Notes under the pieces: generated by a model
Told to the model about the DNA's origin: nothing
The model's database searches: none
Seen by the model: only the letters and a program-made list of their open reading frames with translations
Origin: Modestobacter sp. VKM Ac-2982
Lineage (GTDB): Bacteria > Actinomycetota > Actinomycetes > Mycobacteriales > Geodermatophilaceae
DNA: 64,000 bases
Assembly: GCF_026967935.1 (NCBI RefSeq)
Contig: NZ_JAPVBL010000001.1
Coordinates: forward strand, 661,982 to 725,981
Direction: 5' to 3'
Shown: positions 34,340-42,599 of the stretch, piece after piece
How positions within the stretch are numbered: position 1 is the first letter of the stretch
Layout: each line of letters opens with the position of its first letter
Program-made: the position numbers and the translations under genes

Positions 34340-34374
34340 ACTTTCAATCCGCGGGTTGAGGATTCGATCCCCAC
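34340..34374 (+). repeat. Partial duplicate of tRNA-Lys 3' half (putative att site)
   Basis: 35 bases match tRNA-Lys positions 32762-32796 at 32 of 35 (differences T to C, T to A, G to A). The match covers the anticodon loop to the end of the T-arm, the usual core of a tRNA attachment site. The flanks cannot form an acceptor stem, so it is not a functional tRNA. Confidence 0.75.
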
Positions 34375-34485
34375 CCACTCGTGCGGACCGGCGATCTCGC
34401 ATCACGCGCGGAGGTCACTGTCTCTTCTTGCTCCCTTGAGGTGCTGGCCGCCTCAGCAGGTGGCCACACCGACCGGTCGGACCCC

Positions 34486-35790
34486 ATGCTGAGGTGCGTG
34501 GGCACCCGGAGACGTCTCCCGCTGGCCGTGGGCGGACTGGCCCTGCTGCCCGCCCTGGTCGTGGCCCTGCTGCCGGGCGACGGTCCGGCTGCTGCCGAGC
34601 ACGACGCGGTAGTTGCGATCCCGGACCGGATGGCCGGGTACTCCTACCTGACCGGCGACGTGTCCGACTCTCCTCCCGGTCGTGCGGTGGCCCTGTTCCA
34701 GCACGGCTGGGGCCTGGAGTTCATGGACTTCCCCCAGGCGGTCGCGGTCGGCGCCCACGACGACGTCTACCGGCGGGTCGACCTCGCCGAGGACCGGGCC
34801 GGCCCGGAGACCCAGGGCGACCCGGCGCCGATGGTGCTGTCGCCCGAGGGCACCCGGGTCGCCGTGGGAGACCACGACAGCGACCGACTCGACCTGGCGG
34901 TGCTGGACCTCGGGAACGGTGAGGTCACCACGCACCCCCTGCCCGAGGGGCGCAGCGCCGTCCCCGTGGCCTGGTCCCCGGACGGGCGGCTCGTCGCCTA
35001 CCTGGCCAGCGCCGCGCCCACCAACCCCTACAGCGGGACGCCGATCGAGGGGGACGTCGGCCTGCTCGACGTGTCCAGCGGTGAGGTGCGCACGCTGGCG
35101 GGGGCCACACAGGTGTCGACGGCGGCGTTCTCCCCGGACGGCAGCGAGCTCGCCGTGCAGCGATCCCCGACCGCCGGCGGGACCCTGGATGTGTTCGACC
35201 TCGAGGGCGGCGGACGGCGGGGTCTCGACCTGCCCGTCGGGCACGAGCTCGGCGGCGCGGACGCCTGGTCCCCGGACGGCGCGCTGCTGGCCACCGCGCG
35301 CGTGCCGTCCCCGTGCCTGGACGCGGTCGACGAAGCCGAGTGGACGGCGTGCCAGGGGGAGTGGGAGTCGATCCCCGACGTCATCGCCTTCGTCGCTGCG
35401 ACCGGCCGGCCCACAGAGGTCCCCGAGCCCCTGGACGGGGAGATCGCCGAGTCGCGCAGGGTGCTGGGTTGGGCGTCGGCGCGCGAGGTGGTCGTCCTCA
35501 GCGGGCGCGCCGACGACGGCAGCGACCCGGACGAGTTCTGGGTGACCCGGGTGTCCTTGGACGACGGCGCCACCGAGCGGCTCAGCGCTGTCCCCACCGG
35601 GGGCGGCAACTACGGGGTCGGGCGCTTCCAACTGGCGACGTCGCTGGTGCCCGACCTGCAGGTGCGGTCCGCCGGGGAGCTCGACCGCGGACGATGGCCG
35701 GTGTGGCTGCGGGTGACCCTGGCCCTCGGCGCGGCGGCAGCCGCGGGGCTCCTGGCCCCCACCGTGGTGCGGGCGGCGCGTCGCCGCTGA
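34486..35790 (+). CDS. Membrane-anchored WD40/PD40-like beta-propeller protein
   Basis: A 434-residue secreted protein. Signal-like helix (LAVGGLALLPALVVALL) at the N-terminus, repeated propeller blades with the TolB/PD40 hallmark SPDG (WSPDGRLVAY, FSPDGSELAV, WSPDGALLAT), and a C-terminal membrane helix (VTLALGAAAAAGLLAPTVV) followed by RAARRR. The ATG at 34486 starts the signal helix; an upstream extension of the frame is not signal-like. Ligand or partner unknown. Confidence 0.8.
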   Translation: MLRCVGTRRRLPLAVGGLALLPALVVALLPGDGPAAAEHDAVVAIPDRMAGYSYLTGDVSDSPPGRAVALFQHGWGLEFMDFPQAVAVGAHDDVYRRVDLAEDRAGPETQGDPAPMVLSPEGTRVAVGDHDSDRLDLAVLDLGNGEVTTHPLPEGRSAVPVAWSPDGRLVAYLASAAPTNPYSGTPIEGDVGLLDVSSGEVRTLAGATQVSTAAFSPDGSELAVQRSPTAGGTLDVFDLEGGGRRGLDLPVGHELGGADAWSPDGALLATARVPSPCLDAVDEAEWTACQGEWESIPDVIAFVAATGRPTEVPEPLDGEIAESRRVLGWASAREVVVLSGRADDGSDPDEFWVTRVSLDDGATERLSAVPTGGGNYGVGRFQLATSLVPDLQVRSAGELDRGRWPVWLRVTLALGAAAAAGLLAPTVVRAARRR

Positions 35791-36193
35791 CCGCCAGGAC
35801 CGAGGACCCTCGCCGTTGAGTTCCCCGATCCCCCTGGATGGCGCAGCTGCCACGACAGGGAACTGCGAAACGCGCCTTTCACCGTCCGCGAGTCGTGCCA
35901 CCGATGCGTGCGGGGCCGCCTGCGGAATGGCGGGCGCAACATGCCGATGGAACCGTCCAGATCTTGATGACCGTCCCGTGATCTGGGAAAAGCCCAGCTC
36001 AGCGCCGTACAGATGTCGACAAGGCGGCTGCTGAGAGGTCGGTCATCGACCGTTCGGATGGCTTGCACAACGATTCGGTGACGGGACCGTGATGACGGTG
36101 TGAAAGCGCGTCGTCCGGCGCGGCCGGAGCCCTAGCTTTTGGCATGTCCGCGGCACTTCCCCAGCCGCGACGGACTGCACCGAGGAGCCCTCT
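35791..36193 (+). other. Intergenic 0.4 kb with no gene seen
   Basis: No supported gene. The last part carries the AGGAG ribosome binding site of the gene at 36194 and a TAGCTT element about 58 nt before its start that could be its -10 box. Confidence 0.4.
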
Positions 36194-36418
36194 GTGAACA
36201 CCGCGCTCGACCTCGCACCCCGCCCGTCGTCCACCGCGATCCCGGCGGAGGAGGAGCTGGACCTGGCCGCCCTGCTCCAGCTGTTCGAGCCCGGCGAGGA
36301 AGAGACGACGTCGGTGCGCACCTCCCTGCGGTCGTCCGGGTCCTCGCTCCTGCGGTGGGCCCAGGGTTCCTCGCGTCGGGCCGCCAGCTGGGGCGCCGTC
36401 TCCGTCGGGTGGCAGTGA
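36194..36418 (+). CDS. Small unknown protein, coupled to the next gene
   Basis: A 74-residue protein: Pro/Ala/Ser N-terminus, an acidic helix (IPAEEELDLAALLQLFEPGEEE) and a Ser/Arg-rich C-terminus. GTG start with AGGAG 6 nt upstream. Its TGA overlaps the ATG of the following membrane protein by one base (TGATG), so the two are likely translated together. No family recognised. Confidence 0.55.
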   Translation: MNTALDLAPRPSSTAIPAEEELDLAALLQLFEPGEEETTSVRTSLRSSGSSLLRWAQGSSRRAASWGAVSVGWQ

Positions 36419-37293
36419 TGCTGCTCTGGCCGGTGGTCGCGGTGGTCGGTTTCGTGGTGCTGGCTGCGCTGGTCGTGGCCCTTGCGCAGAGCTCGACCGC
36501 GCGGTACGAGTTCGAGCGCAACCAGGTGCAGGGCCAGCGGGCCACGGCCGAGGCCGCAGCCCCGGTCGCGGCCCCGGTGGCGGTGGGGGCGGCAGCGGTC
36601 TCCGGTGGTGTGGCAGCCCCGTTGCGGGCCGCTGAGCCGGCCAACGTCGTGGCGCCGGTGGCCACCCCGGGCATGGCGGCGCACCCGGCGGGCCGGCAGG
36701 GCGGCGCGCAGGGCACCCCGCCGGCCTGGTGGCTGGTCGAGGAGTCGGGGGACGGCGCACGGGAGCAGGTGCTGGCGGGCCCCTTCGCCGACCCGATCGA
36801 GGCGGACTGGTTGGCGATGTCCGCGGCACCGGCGGGTGCCGGCCGAGCCGTCTACGGCGTGCTCCGCTCCGACGGCCGGCTGGTCCGCCGGCAGCTGCCG
36901 GCCGAGCGGGAGTGGCTCAGCGACCTCGGTGACCAGCTCGACCGGCTGCCCGAGGAGTGGGACGGGCCGCTGGCGGAGGAGGACGACCTCGTCTCGCTGG
37001 GGGTCGAGGTGGCCGCGGCACTGGTCGAGGCGGGGCTGCAGCTGCACGACTGCGCGGGGGAGGGGCCGGCCGGCGGCGTCTGCCTCACGCCCGAGCCCGG
37101 GCACCCGGGTGTGCTGGTCAGCTGGCACCAGCACGACCGGATGAGCCGCCACCAGATGCGCGGCGCCGACGCGCACGAGGCGGTGCAGCGCACGATGAAC
37201 GCCGCGATCGCCGAGTGCCTGCTGCAGCTGGGCTTCGACGTCCAGCCGTTCGGCACCACCGGCTGCTCGCTGGTGGCGGTCGACCCGCACTGA
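36418..37293 (+). CDS. Unknown protein with N-terminal STARYE membrane anchor
   Basis: A 291-residue protein. Residues 1-25 form a membrane helix (MLLWPVVAVVGFVVLAALV) followed by the motif STARYEFER, which closely matches the small protein at 42306; that alignment favours the ATG at 36418 over the GTG just before. An Ala/Pro/Val linker (about residues 40-85) leads to a soluble C-terminal domain with WWLVEESGDGAREQVLAGPF, LAEEDDLVSLGVEVAAALVEAGL and SWHQHDRMSRHQMRG. Cys and His residues in the last part (DCAGEG, GGVCLT, HQHDRMSRHQ) could bind metal; that is speculation. Unknown family. Confidence 0.65.
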   Translation: MLLWPVVAVVGFVVLAALVVALAQSSTARYEFERNQVQGQRATAEAAAPVAAPVAVGAAAVSGGVAAPLRAAEPANVVAPVATPGMAAHPAGRQGGAQGTPPAWWLVEESGDGAREQVLAGPFADPIEADWLAMSAAPAGAGRAVYGVLRSDGRLVRRQLPAEREWLSDLGDQLDRLPEEWDGPLAEEDDLVSLGVEVAAALVEAGLQLHDCAGEGPAGGVCLTPEPGHPGVLVSWHQHDRMSRHQMRGADAHEAVQRTMNAAIAECLLQLGFDVQPFGTTGCSLVAVDPH

Positions 37294-37306
37294 ACCGGCC
37301 GTCGGC

Positions 37307-38986
37307 TCAGTGCGCGTCGGCCCAGGAGTCGACGACGGAGACGTCGAGCGGGAAGTCGACCGGGAAGCCGCCGAACAGCAGCCGGCCGGCCTGCGCCGCG
37401 GCCTGGTGCACCGCCGCGGTCACCTCCTCGGCGAGGGCGGCGGGGGTGTGCACCACGACCTCGTCGTGCAGGAAGAACACCAGGTGCGGGCGGTCGGTCA
37501 ACTCACCGGCGTCACCGAGTCGCCAGAGCCGGTTGCGCAGGTCGGCCAGCCAGCACAGCGCCCACTCGGCACCGGTGCCCTGGACGACGAAGTTCCGGGT
37601 GAACCGGCCCCAGGCGCGGCGGTCGCGGGCGTGCTCCTCGGCTGGCACCCCGTCGTCCGCGGGCTCGAGGGAGCGCACGGCCCACGCGCCGGTCGGCGGC
37701 GGGGACCCGCGGCCGAGCAGGGTGTGCACCACCTCGCCCCGCTCGCCGGCCCGGGCGGCCTCCTCGACCAGCCCGATGGCCCGCGGGTAGCGGCGCGCCA
37801 GCCGGGGGAGCATCCGCCCGCTCTCGCCCCGGGTGCCGCCGTACATCGCGCCGAGCATCCCGAGCTTGGCGTCGCTGCGGCTCGGCACGGCGCCACTGTC
37901 GACCATCGCCTGGTACAGGTCCGCCGCGCGCGCCGCCTCGGCCATGGCGGTGTCGCCGCTCATCCCGGCGAGCACCCGGGGCTCCAGCTGGGCGACGTCG
38001 GCGACGACGAACCGCCACCCCGGGTCGGCGACGGCCGCCGGGCGGATCTGGGTCGGCACCGACAGCGCCCCGCCGCCGGACGACGCCCACCGGCCGGTCA
38101 CCACCCCGCCGGGCAGGTACGTGGGGCGGAACCGGCCGTCGCGCACCCAGCTGTCCAGCCAGGCCCAGCCGTTCGCCGCGAGCAGCCGGGCCAGCTTCTT
38201 GTACTCCAGCAGCGGCGGGACGCCGGGGTGGTCCAGCTGCTCCAGCGTCCAGGACCGGGTGTCGCTCACCGGCAGCCCGGCGTTCTGCAGGGCCCGCAGC
38301 AGCTCGCCGGGGGAGTCCGGGTTCAGCTGCGGCGCGCCCAGGGCGGTGCGGATCTCCGGAACCAGCCGTTCCAGCTGCGCCGGCCGCTGCCCCCGCGGCG
38401 GGCGCGGGCCCATCAGCTCGGTCAGCAGCCGGTCGTGGACGTCGGCGCGCCAGGGGAGCCCGGCGTGCGTCAGCTCAGCGGCCACCAGGGCGCCGGAGGA
38501 CTCCGCGGCCAGCAGCAGGGCCAGCCGCCCACGTTCGGGCGCGGCGGCCAGGGCCGCCTGCTGCCGGCTGTGCTCGGCCACCGGGTCAAGCCGCTGGGCC
38601 AGGTCGTCGAGGGCGAAGAGGGTGTGCTCCTCGGCGGCGACCGGGGCCAGCGCGTCCCAGGCCGCGGCGTCGTCCCCGGCGAGGGACGTCTGGTCGACGA
38701 GGGGGGAGTGGCGCAGCAGTGCCCGGCTCAGCCGCAGGTCGCTGCAGCGCTCCACCCGCACCCCGGCCGCCAGCAGTGCCGGGTACCAGCGGGTGGTGTC
38801 GTCCCAGACCCACCGGGTTCCCGCCCGCTGCCGCACGAACCCCGGCAGCTCATCCTCCGGCAGCCGCACCGGCGGGCCGGCGACGCCGCCGGAGAGCTCC
38901 CGCGCCTCGACCTGACCGGGCGCCGAGCGGACCAGGAGCACCCGGTCAGGGACGCCGTCCTCCGGCGCCGGCCCGGCCGTGGTCAC
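37307..38986 (-). CDS. Bifunctional 3'-5' exonuclease / DNA polymerase (PolA-like)
   Basis: A 559-residue family A polymerase homologue without the 5' nuclease domain, of the short actinobacterial type. The N-terminal about 200 residues correspond to a diverged 3'-5' exonuclease-like domain. Polymerase motif A reads DVAQLEPRVLA, motif B KLGMLGAMYGG, and motif C HDEVVV, so catalytic aspartates are present. A full-length polA must exist elsewhere, and this enzyme may act in repair. GTG start. It converges on the gene at 36418 with a 13-nt gap. Confidence 0.88.
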   Translation of the reverse strand: MTTAGPAPEDGVPDRVLLVRSAPGQVEARELSGGVAGPPVRLPEDELPGFVRQRAGTRWVWDDTTRWYPALLAAGVRVERCSDLRLSRALLRHSPLVDQTSLAGDDAAAWDALAPVAAEEHTLFALDDLAQRLDPVAEHSRQQAALAAAPERGRLALLLAAESSGALVAAELTHAGLPWRADVHDRLLTELMGPRPPRGQRPAQLERLVPEIRTALGAPQLNPDSPGELLRALQNAGLPVSDTRSWTLEQLDHPGVPPLLEYKKLARLLAANGWAWLDSWVRDGRFRPTYLPGGVVTGRWASSGGGALSVPTQIRPAAVADPGWRFVVADVAQLEPRVLAGMSGDTAMAEAARAADLYQAMVDSGAVPSRSDAKLGMLGAMYGGTRGESGRMLPRLARRYPRAIGLVEEAARAGERGEVVHTLLGRGSPPPTGAWAVRSLEPADDGVPAEEHARDRRAWGRFTRNFVVQGTGAEWALCWLADLRNRLWRLGDAGELTDRPHLVFFLHDEVVVHTPAALAEEVTAAVHQAAAQAGRLLFGGFPVDFPLDVSVVDSWADAH

Positions 38987-39041
38987 CGCGGCAGTGTCCT
39001 GGACGGGTACGACGGGACGGGCTCCGGCCCGGATGGGCTGG

Positions 39042-39260
39042 TCAGGCGCCGTACTGGCAGGCCGGGCAGAGCCCGGTGTCGTCCGGCACGTCCTCCACCG
39101 GCACCACCTGCACGTGGGCGCCGCACAACGCCGGCACGTCCTCGTGCGACTCCAGCGCCGGGCGTCCGACGGCCGCGTCGACCGCGTGCAGCGGGCCGGC
39201 CAGCTTCTCGCCCACCGGGTCCTGTGCCGTCCGCCGGGCCCGACCGATCAGGTTCGCCAT
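39042..39260 (-). CDS. Small protein with possible zinc knuckle
   Basis: A 72-residue protein starting MANLIGRARRT. A single Cys-x2-His near residue 47 (LCGAH) and a C-terminal CPAC could form a zinc-binding site. The ATG is preferred over one three codons upstream. A GACAGT element 7 nt upstream could be a weak leaderless -10 box. Function unknown. Confidence 0.6.
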   Translation of the reverse strand: MANLIGRARRTAQDPVGEKLAGPLHAVDAAVGRPALESHEDVPALCGAHVQVVPVEDVPDDTGLCPACQYGA

Positions 39261-39384
39261 GGCACCCACTGTCCCTCACCGGCGGCCGCTGGGCCCGGCC
39301 GGCGCATGGGACCGGGCGGCCTGGGGCAGGAGCCGGGTCCGTCCCAGCCCCGGACGTCGCGCTGTCGCACGCCAGGAGCCACCG

Positions 39385-40095
39385 ATGTCCCGATCGATCG
39401 CCGACCAGACCGTCGAGGAGCTCGGCGGGCCCGGCAGCGTCCTCGCCCGTCAGCGCGCGGACCATGCGGAGCTGGACCGGCTGCTGCACGAGCTCGACGG
39501 CACCACCGGCACCGACCAGGAGCGGGTGCTGCGCCGGGTCGACCGGCTGGTCTTCAGCCACGCCTTCGCCGAGGAGACGGTGCTCTGGCCGGTGATCCGG
39601 CGGGTGCTGCCCGACGGCGACGCGCTGACCCGCCAGGTCGAGGAGGAGCACCAGGAGGTCAACGAGCTGGTCAGCGAGCTGGAGGCGCTCGGGCACGACG
39701 ACCCGCGCCGAGCAGTGGCGCTGTCCCGCCTGGTGGAGGTGCTGCGCGAGGACGTCCGGGACGAGGAGGACGTGCTGTTCCCCCGCCTGCAGGCAGCCGT
39801 GGACGACGAGGCGCTGCGCCGGCTCGGCCGCCAGTGGCAGCTGGCCCGGCGGGTCTCGCCGACCCGGCCGCACCCGACCGTCTCCCGCCGTCCGCCGGGG
39901 AACGCCCTCTCCGGGCTGCCGCTGTCGGTGCTCGACCGCACCCGCGACCTGGTCGACGCGGGGGTGCAGCACGCCCCGGACCGGATCGCCCCCGCCGGCC
40001 AGGCGGTCAGCCGAGGACTGGCCACGGTCGCCGGCTGGGTGGAACGGGTGCCGCTGGCCCGCCGCGGTGACGACGGGCAGTCGACCAGCCGCTGA
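39385..40095 (+). CDS. Hemerythrin-domain protein with C-terminal extension
   Basis: A 236-residue protein. Residues about 20-150 form a hemerythrin-like four-helix bundle with di-iron ligand motifs RADHAELD, SHAFAEETVLWP, EEHQEV and DEEDVLFPRL. The C-terminal about 85 residues are an Arg/Pro/Ala-rich tail of unknown role (GVQHAPDRIAPAGQAVSRGL). The ATG has CAGGAG 7 nt upstream. Such proteins bind O2 or NO or act in oxidative stress; the specific role is not evident. Confidence 0.88.
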   Translation: MSRSIADQTVEELGGPGSVLARQRADHAELDRLLHELDGTTGTDQERVLRRVDRLVFSHAFAEETVLWPVIRRVLPDGDALTRQVEEEHQEVNELVSELEALGHDDPRRAVALSRLVEVLREDVRDEEDVLFPRLQAAVDDEALRRLGRQWQLARRVSPTRPHPTVSRRPPGNALSGLPLSVLDRTRDLVDAGVQHAPDRIAPAGQAVSRGLATVAGWVERVPLARRGDDGQSTSR

Positions 40096-40172
40096 GTGGC
40101 GGTGCCGGCCGCGTGGTCTGATCGCAGGGACACGGTCGGCACCGTCGCCGGCCGACGACGCGAGGGAGTCGC

Positions 40173-40934
40173 ATGTCCGGCAGTCCAGGCCAGAGCTCAG
40201 GCGAGGTCCAGCTCGAGGTGTCCGACGGCGTCGCCGTCGTGACGCTCAACGCACCGCAGCGGCGCAACGCGCTCACCCCCGCGATGGCCGCCGAGCTGAT
40301 CGCCACCTTCGACGAGGTCGACGCCCGCGAGGACGTGGGCGCGCTCGTCGTACAGGCGGTCGGGAAGTCGTTCTGCGCCGGTGGCGACGTGCAGACCCTG
40401 ACCGACGCCGGCCGCGACCCGGCGGCGCCCGAGGCGTACGCCGGGATGGGCGCGATCTACGACTCGTTCTACCGGCTCGGCCAGGTCCGGGTGCCGACGA
40501 TCGCCGCCGTCCGGGGTTCGGCGGTCGGCGCCGGGATGAACATGCTGCTCGCCGCCGACCTGCGGATCGTCGCCCGCGACGCCCGGCTGATCTGCGGCTT
40601 CCTCAAGCGCGGCATCCACCCCGGCGGTGGACACTTCGTGCTGCTCTCCCGGCTGATCGGGCGGGAGGCCGCCGCGGCGATGGCGCTGTTCGGCGAGGAG
40701 GTCGACGGCGAGGCCGCCGTCCGCCTGGGCCTGGCGTGGGAGACCCACGACGAGGACGCCGTCGAGGGGCGCGCCCGGGAGCTCGCCGCCCGGGTGGCCC
40801 GAGACCCGGCGCTGGCCCGGCTGGCGGTCGGGAACTTCCGCAAGGAGACCGGGCCGCCCGGGGTCAGCTGGGAGATCGCCACCCAGTTCGAGCGCCCCGC
40901 CCAGATGTGGTCGATGCGCCGGCCGACCGACTGA
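40173..40934 (+). CDS. Enoyl-CoA hydratase/isomerase family protein
   Basis: Crotonase-fold enzyme of 253 residues. RRNALTPAMAAELI near the N-terminus, the CoA/oxyanion segment SFCAGGDVQTL, and VRGSAVGAGMNMLLAADLRIVA. Instead of the two glutamates of true enoyl-CoA hydratases, the second active-site region reads RGIHPGGGHF, so the reaction could be isomerase or hydrolase-like. GAGGGAG lies 5 nt before the ATG. No beta-oxidation partners adjacent except the acyl-CoA dehydrogenase 2 kb away. Followed by a strong terminator. Confidence 0.88.
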   Translation: MSGSPGQSSGEVQLEVSDGVAVVTLNAPQRRNALTPAMAAELIATFDEVDAREDVGALVVQAVGKSFCAGGDVQTLTDAGRDPAAPEAYAGMGAIYDSFYRLGQVRVPTIAAVRGSAVGAGMNMLLAADLRIVARDARLICGFLKRGIHPGGGHFVLLSRLIGREAAAAMALFGEEVDGEAAVRLGLAWETHDEDAVEGRARELAARVARDPALARLAVGNFRKETGPPGVSWEIATQFERPAQMWSMRRPTD

Positions 40935-40939
40935 GGACG

Positions 40940-40979
40940 CACGGCGGCCCCCGGTCCAGCAGGACCGGGGGCCGCCGTG
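40940..40979. terminator. Bidirectional terminator hairpin
   Basis: A perfect 18-bp GC-rich stem with the tetraloop AGCA between the convergent enoyl-CoA hydratase and YihY genes. Confidence 0.85.
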
Positions 40980-40993
40980 TCGTACGGGGTGGA

Positions 40994-42046
40994 TCAGGTG
41001 GTCTGCTGACGCTTGGGGTCGTCCCGGGCGTCGAGCTGGATCTCCTTGTCCGCACGCGGCACGCCGTCCTTGAGCTCCTTCGTCCGCTCCATCTCGGAGT
41101 CGAGCTCGATGCCGAACAGCAGGGCGAGGTTGATCAGCCAGAACCAGATCAGGAAGATCACCACGCCGGCCAGCGCCCCGTAGGTGGCGTTGTAGCTGCC
41201 GAAGTTCGCCACGTAGAAGGCGAAGAGCGCGGAGGCGACGACCGCCACCAGGATGGCGACCCCGGCGCCGGGGCTGACCCACTTGAACCCGCGCAGCTTG
41301 GCGTTGGGGGTGGCGTAGTACAGGACGGCGATCATCAGCGCCAGCACCACCAGGATGACCGGCCACTTCACCCAGGTCCAGACGGTGAGCACGGTGCTGC
41401 CCAGGCCGATCGCCTGGCCGACGGCGTCGACCACCGGGCCGCTGAGCACCAGCATGGCCAGGATCAGTGCGGCGAACAGGATGCCGATCAGCGTCACCAG
41501 CAGCTGCAGCGGCTTGAGCTTCCAGATCTTGCGGCCCTCGCGGGTCTCGTAGACCACGTTGGCCGCTCGGGTGAAGGCGCCGACGTAGCCCGAGGCCGAC
41601 CAGATGGCACCGAACAGACCGAGGACCAGACCGAAGCCGGCGGCGCTCGGGCTGCCGGCGATCTGCTCGATCACCGGGTTCAGCGTGGTGGCCGCCTGCT
41701 CCGGCACGACCTCGGTGAGCGCGGTGGTGAGCTCCTCCGGGTCGGTGAGCAGTCCGACGATCGAGGCGATCGCCGCCAGCGCGGGGAACAGCGCGAGCAC
41801 GCCGTAGTAGGTGAGCGTGGCCGCCCAGTCGGTCAGCCCGTCCTCGCTGAACTCCTTGGCGGCGCGCTTGAGCGTCCCGCCGGTGCTGGTGTCGGTGTCC
41901 ACGCCGGTGGGCGCGAAGTCGGCCCGCTCGTGCGTGATGTTGTCGTCGCCGGGGGCGATGTCCCCGCCGTCGCGGGCGGTGGTCGGATCGCGGTCGTCCG
42001 TCGTGTTGCGGCCCTCGTGGGGGGGTCGTGCACTTGCTCCGGCCAT
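40994..42046 (-). CDS. YihY/BrkB-family inner membrane protein
   Basis: A 350-residue membrane protein with about six helices and the YihY motifs LTYYGVLALFPALAAIAS and YNATYGALAGVVIFLIWFW. The N-terminal 60 residues are hydrophilic and Asp/Thr-rich (TTDDRDPTTARDGGD), and the tail is charged (RADKEIQLDARDDPKR). The ATG has GGAGG 5 nt upstream; the longer open frame upstream overlaps the control region of the next gene and is not coding. Function in the family is uncertain (once annotated as RNase BN). Confidence 0.88.
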   Translation of the reverse strand: MAGASARPPHEGRNTTDDRDPTTARDGGDIAPGDDNITHERADFAPTGVDTDTSTGGTLKRAAKEFSEDGLTDWAATLTYYGVLALFPALAAIASIVGLLTDPEELTTALTEVVPEQAATTLNPVIEQIAGSPSAAGFGLVLGLFGAIWSASGYVGAFTRAANVVYETREGRKIWKLKPLQLLVTLIGILFAALILAMLVLSGPVVDAVGQAIGLGSTVLTVWTWVKWPVILVVLALMIAVLYYATPNAKLRGFKWVSPGAGVAILVAVVASALFAFYVANFGSYNATYGALAGVVIFLIWFWLINLALLFGIELDSEMERTKELKDGVPRADKEIQLDARDDPKRQQTT

Positions 42047-42305
42047 CGGGGCCTCCGGTGATCGACGCGGGCTGGGTCGGTCCGTGGGTGCCCCGGCGGC
42101 AGCTGTCGCACGCCTGGCGGCCAGGAATTCCGGCTCCGGTGGGTCTCGGCAGGGCCCCCACCCGCCCACGCGCCGCGCCGTCACCAGATCGTGACCTGCC
42201 GATTCCGCCCCGGAGGGTTCGAACGCGGCAGGGCGGGAAGAGGAGCATCGGACCTGAGTCGCCGGGAGGTCTCCGGCGGGCCCCGAGAGAAACGTGGAGT
42301 GACAG

Positions 42306-42485
42306 ATGGTGTTGTGGCCGACGCTGAGCCTGATCGGGTTCTTGGCCCTGACGGCCCTGGTGATCGCGATGGGCACGCAGTCCACCGCACGGTACGAGGC
42401 AGAGAAGCGCGCGGCATCTGGGCCGCTCGGACGGGCCGCGACGTCGGACTCCCGCTCCCCGCGCCCTGCGAACGCCGTCTCCTGA
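42306..42485 (+). CDS. Small STARYE membrane protein (59 residues)
   Basis: A 59-residue single-pass protein: helix VLWPTLSLIGFLALTALVIA, then STARYEAEKRAAS and a Ser/Arg/Pro tail ending NAVS. It matches the first 40 residues of the protein at 36418 (pattern M-x-LWP-x5-GF-x2-L-x-ALV-x-A-x4-STARYE-x-E). GTGGAG lies 5 nt before the ATG, and a palindromic terminator follows its stop. No known family. Confidence 0.65.
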   Translation: MVLWPTLSLIGFLALTALVIAMGTQSTARYEAEKRAASGPLGRAATSDSRSPRPANAVS

Positions 42486-42492
42486 CGCACCC

Positions 42493-42514
42493 GGGGAGGC
42501 CGGCCGGCCTCCCC
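42493..42514. terminator. Palindromic terminator hairpin
   Basis: A 22-bp perfect palindrome (GGGGAGGCCGG and its complement) just after the small STARYE gene and before the convergent acyl-CoA dehydrogenase. Confidence 0.65.
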
Positions 42515-42599
42515 GAACTGCCGCACCACGGCGGTCCTCCTCCCGGAGGGCTGCCGTCGTCGTGCCCGCACGTGGGTGTCGCCACGCGCGGGCGGACGC

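Noticed and set aside
34340..34374. Second tRNA-Lys gene
   Set aside because: Only the anticodon-loop to T-arm part is present, with no acceptor stem or D-arm nearby; it is a fragment or att site.
40994..42571. A 525-residue version of the YihY protein
   Set aside because: The extra N-terminal 175 residues cross an intergenic control region and the small STARYE gene; the ATG at 42046 has a good ribosome binding site.
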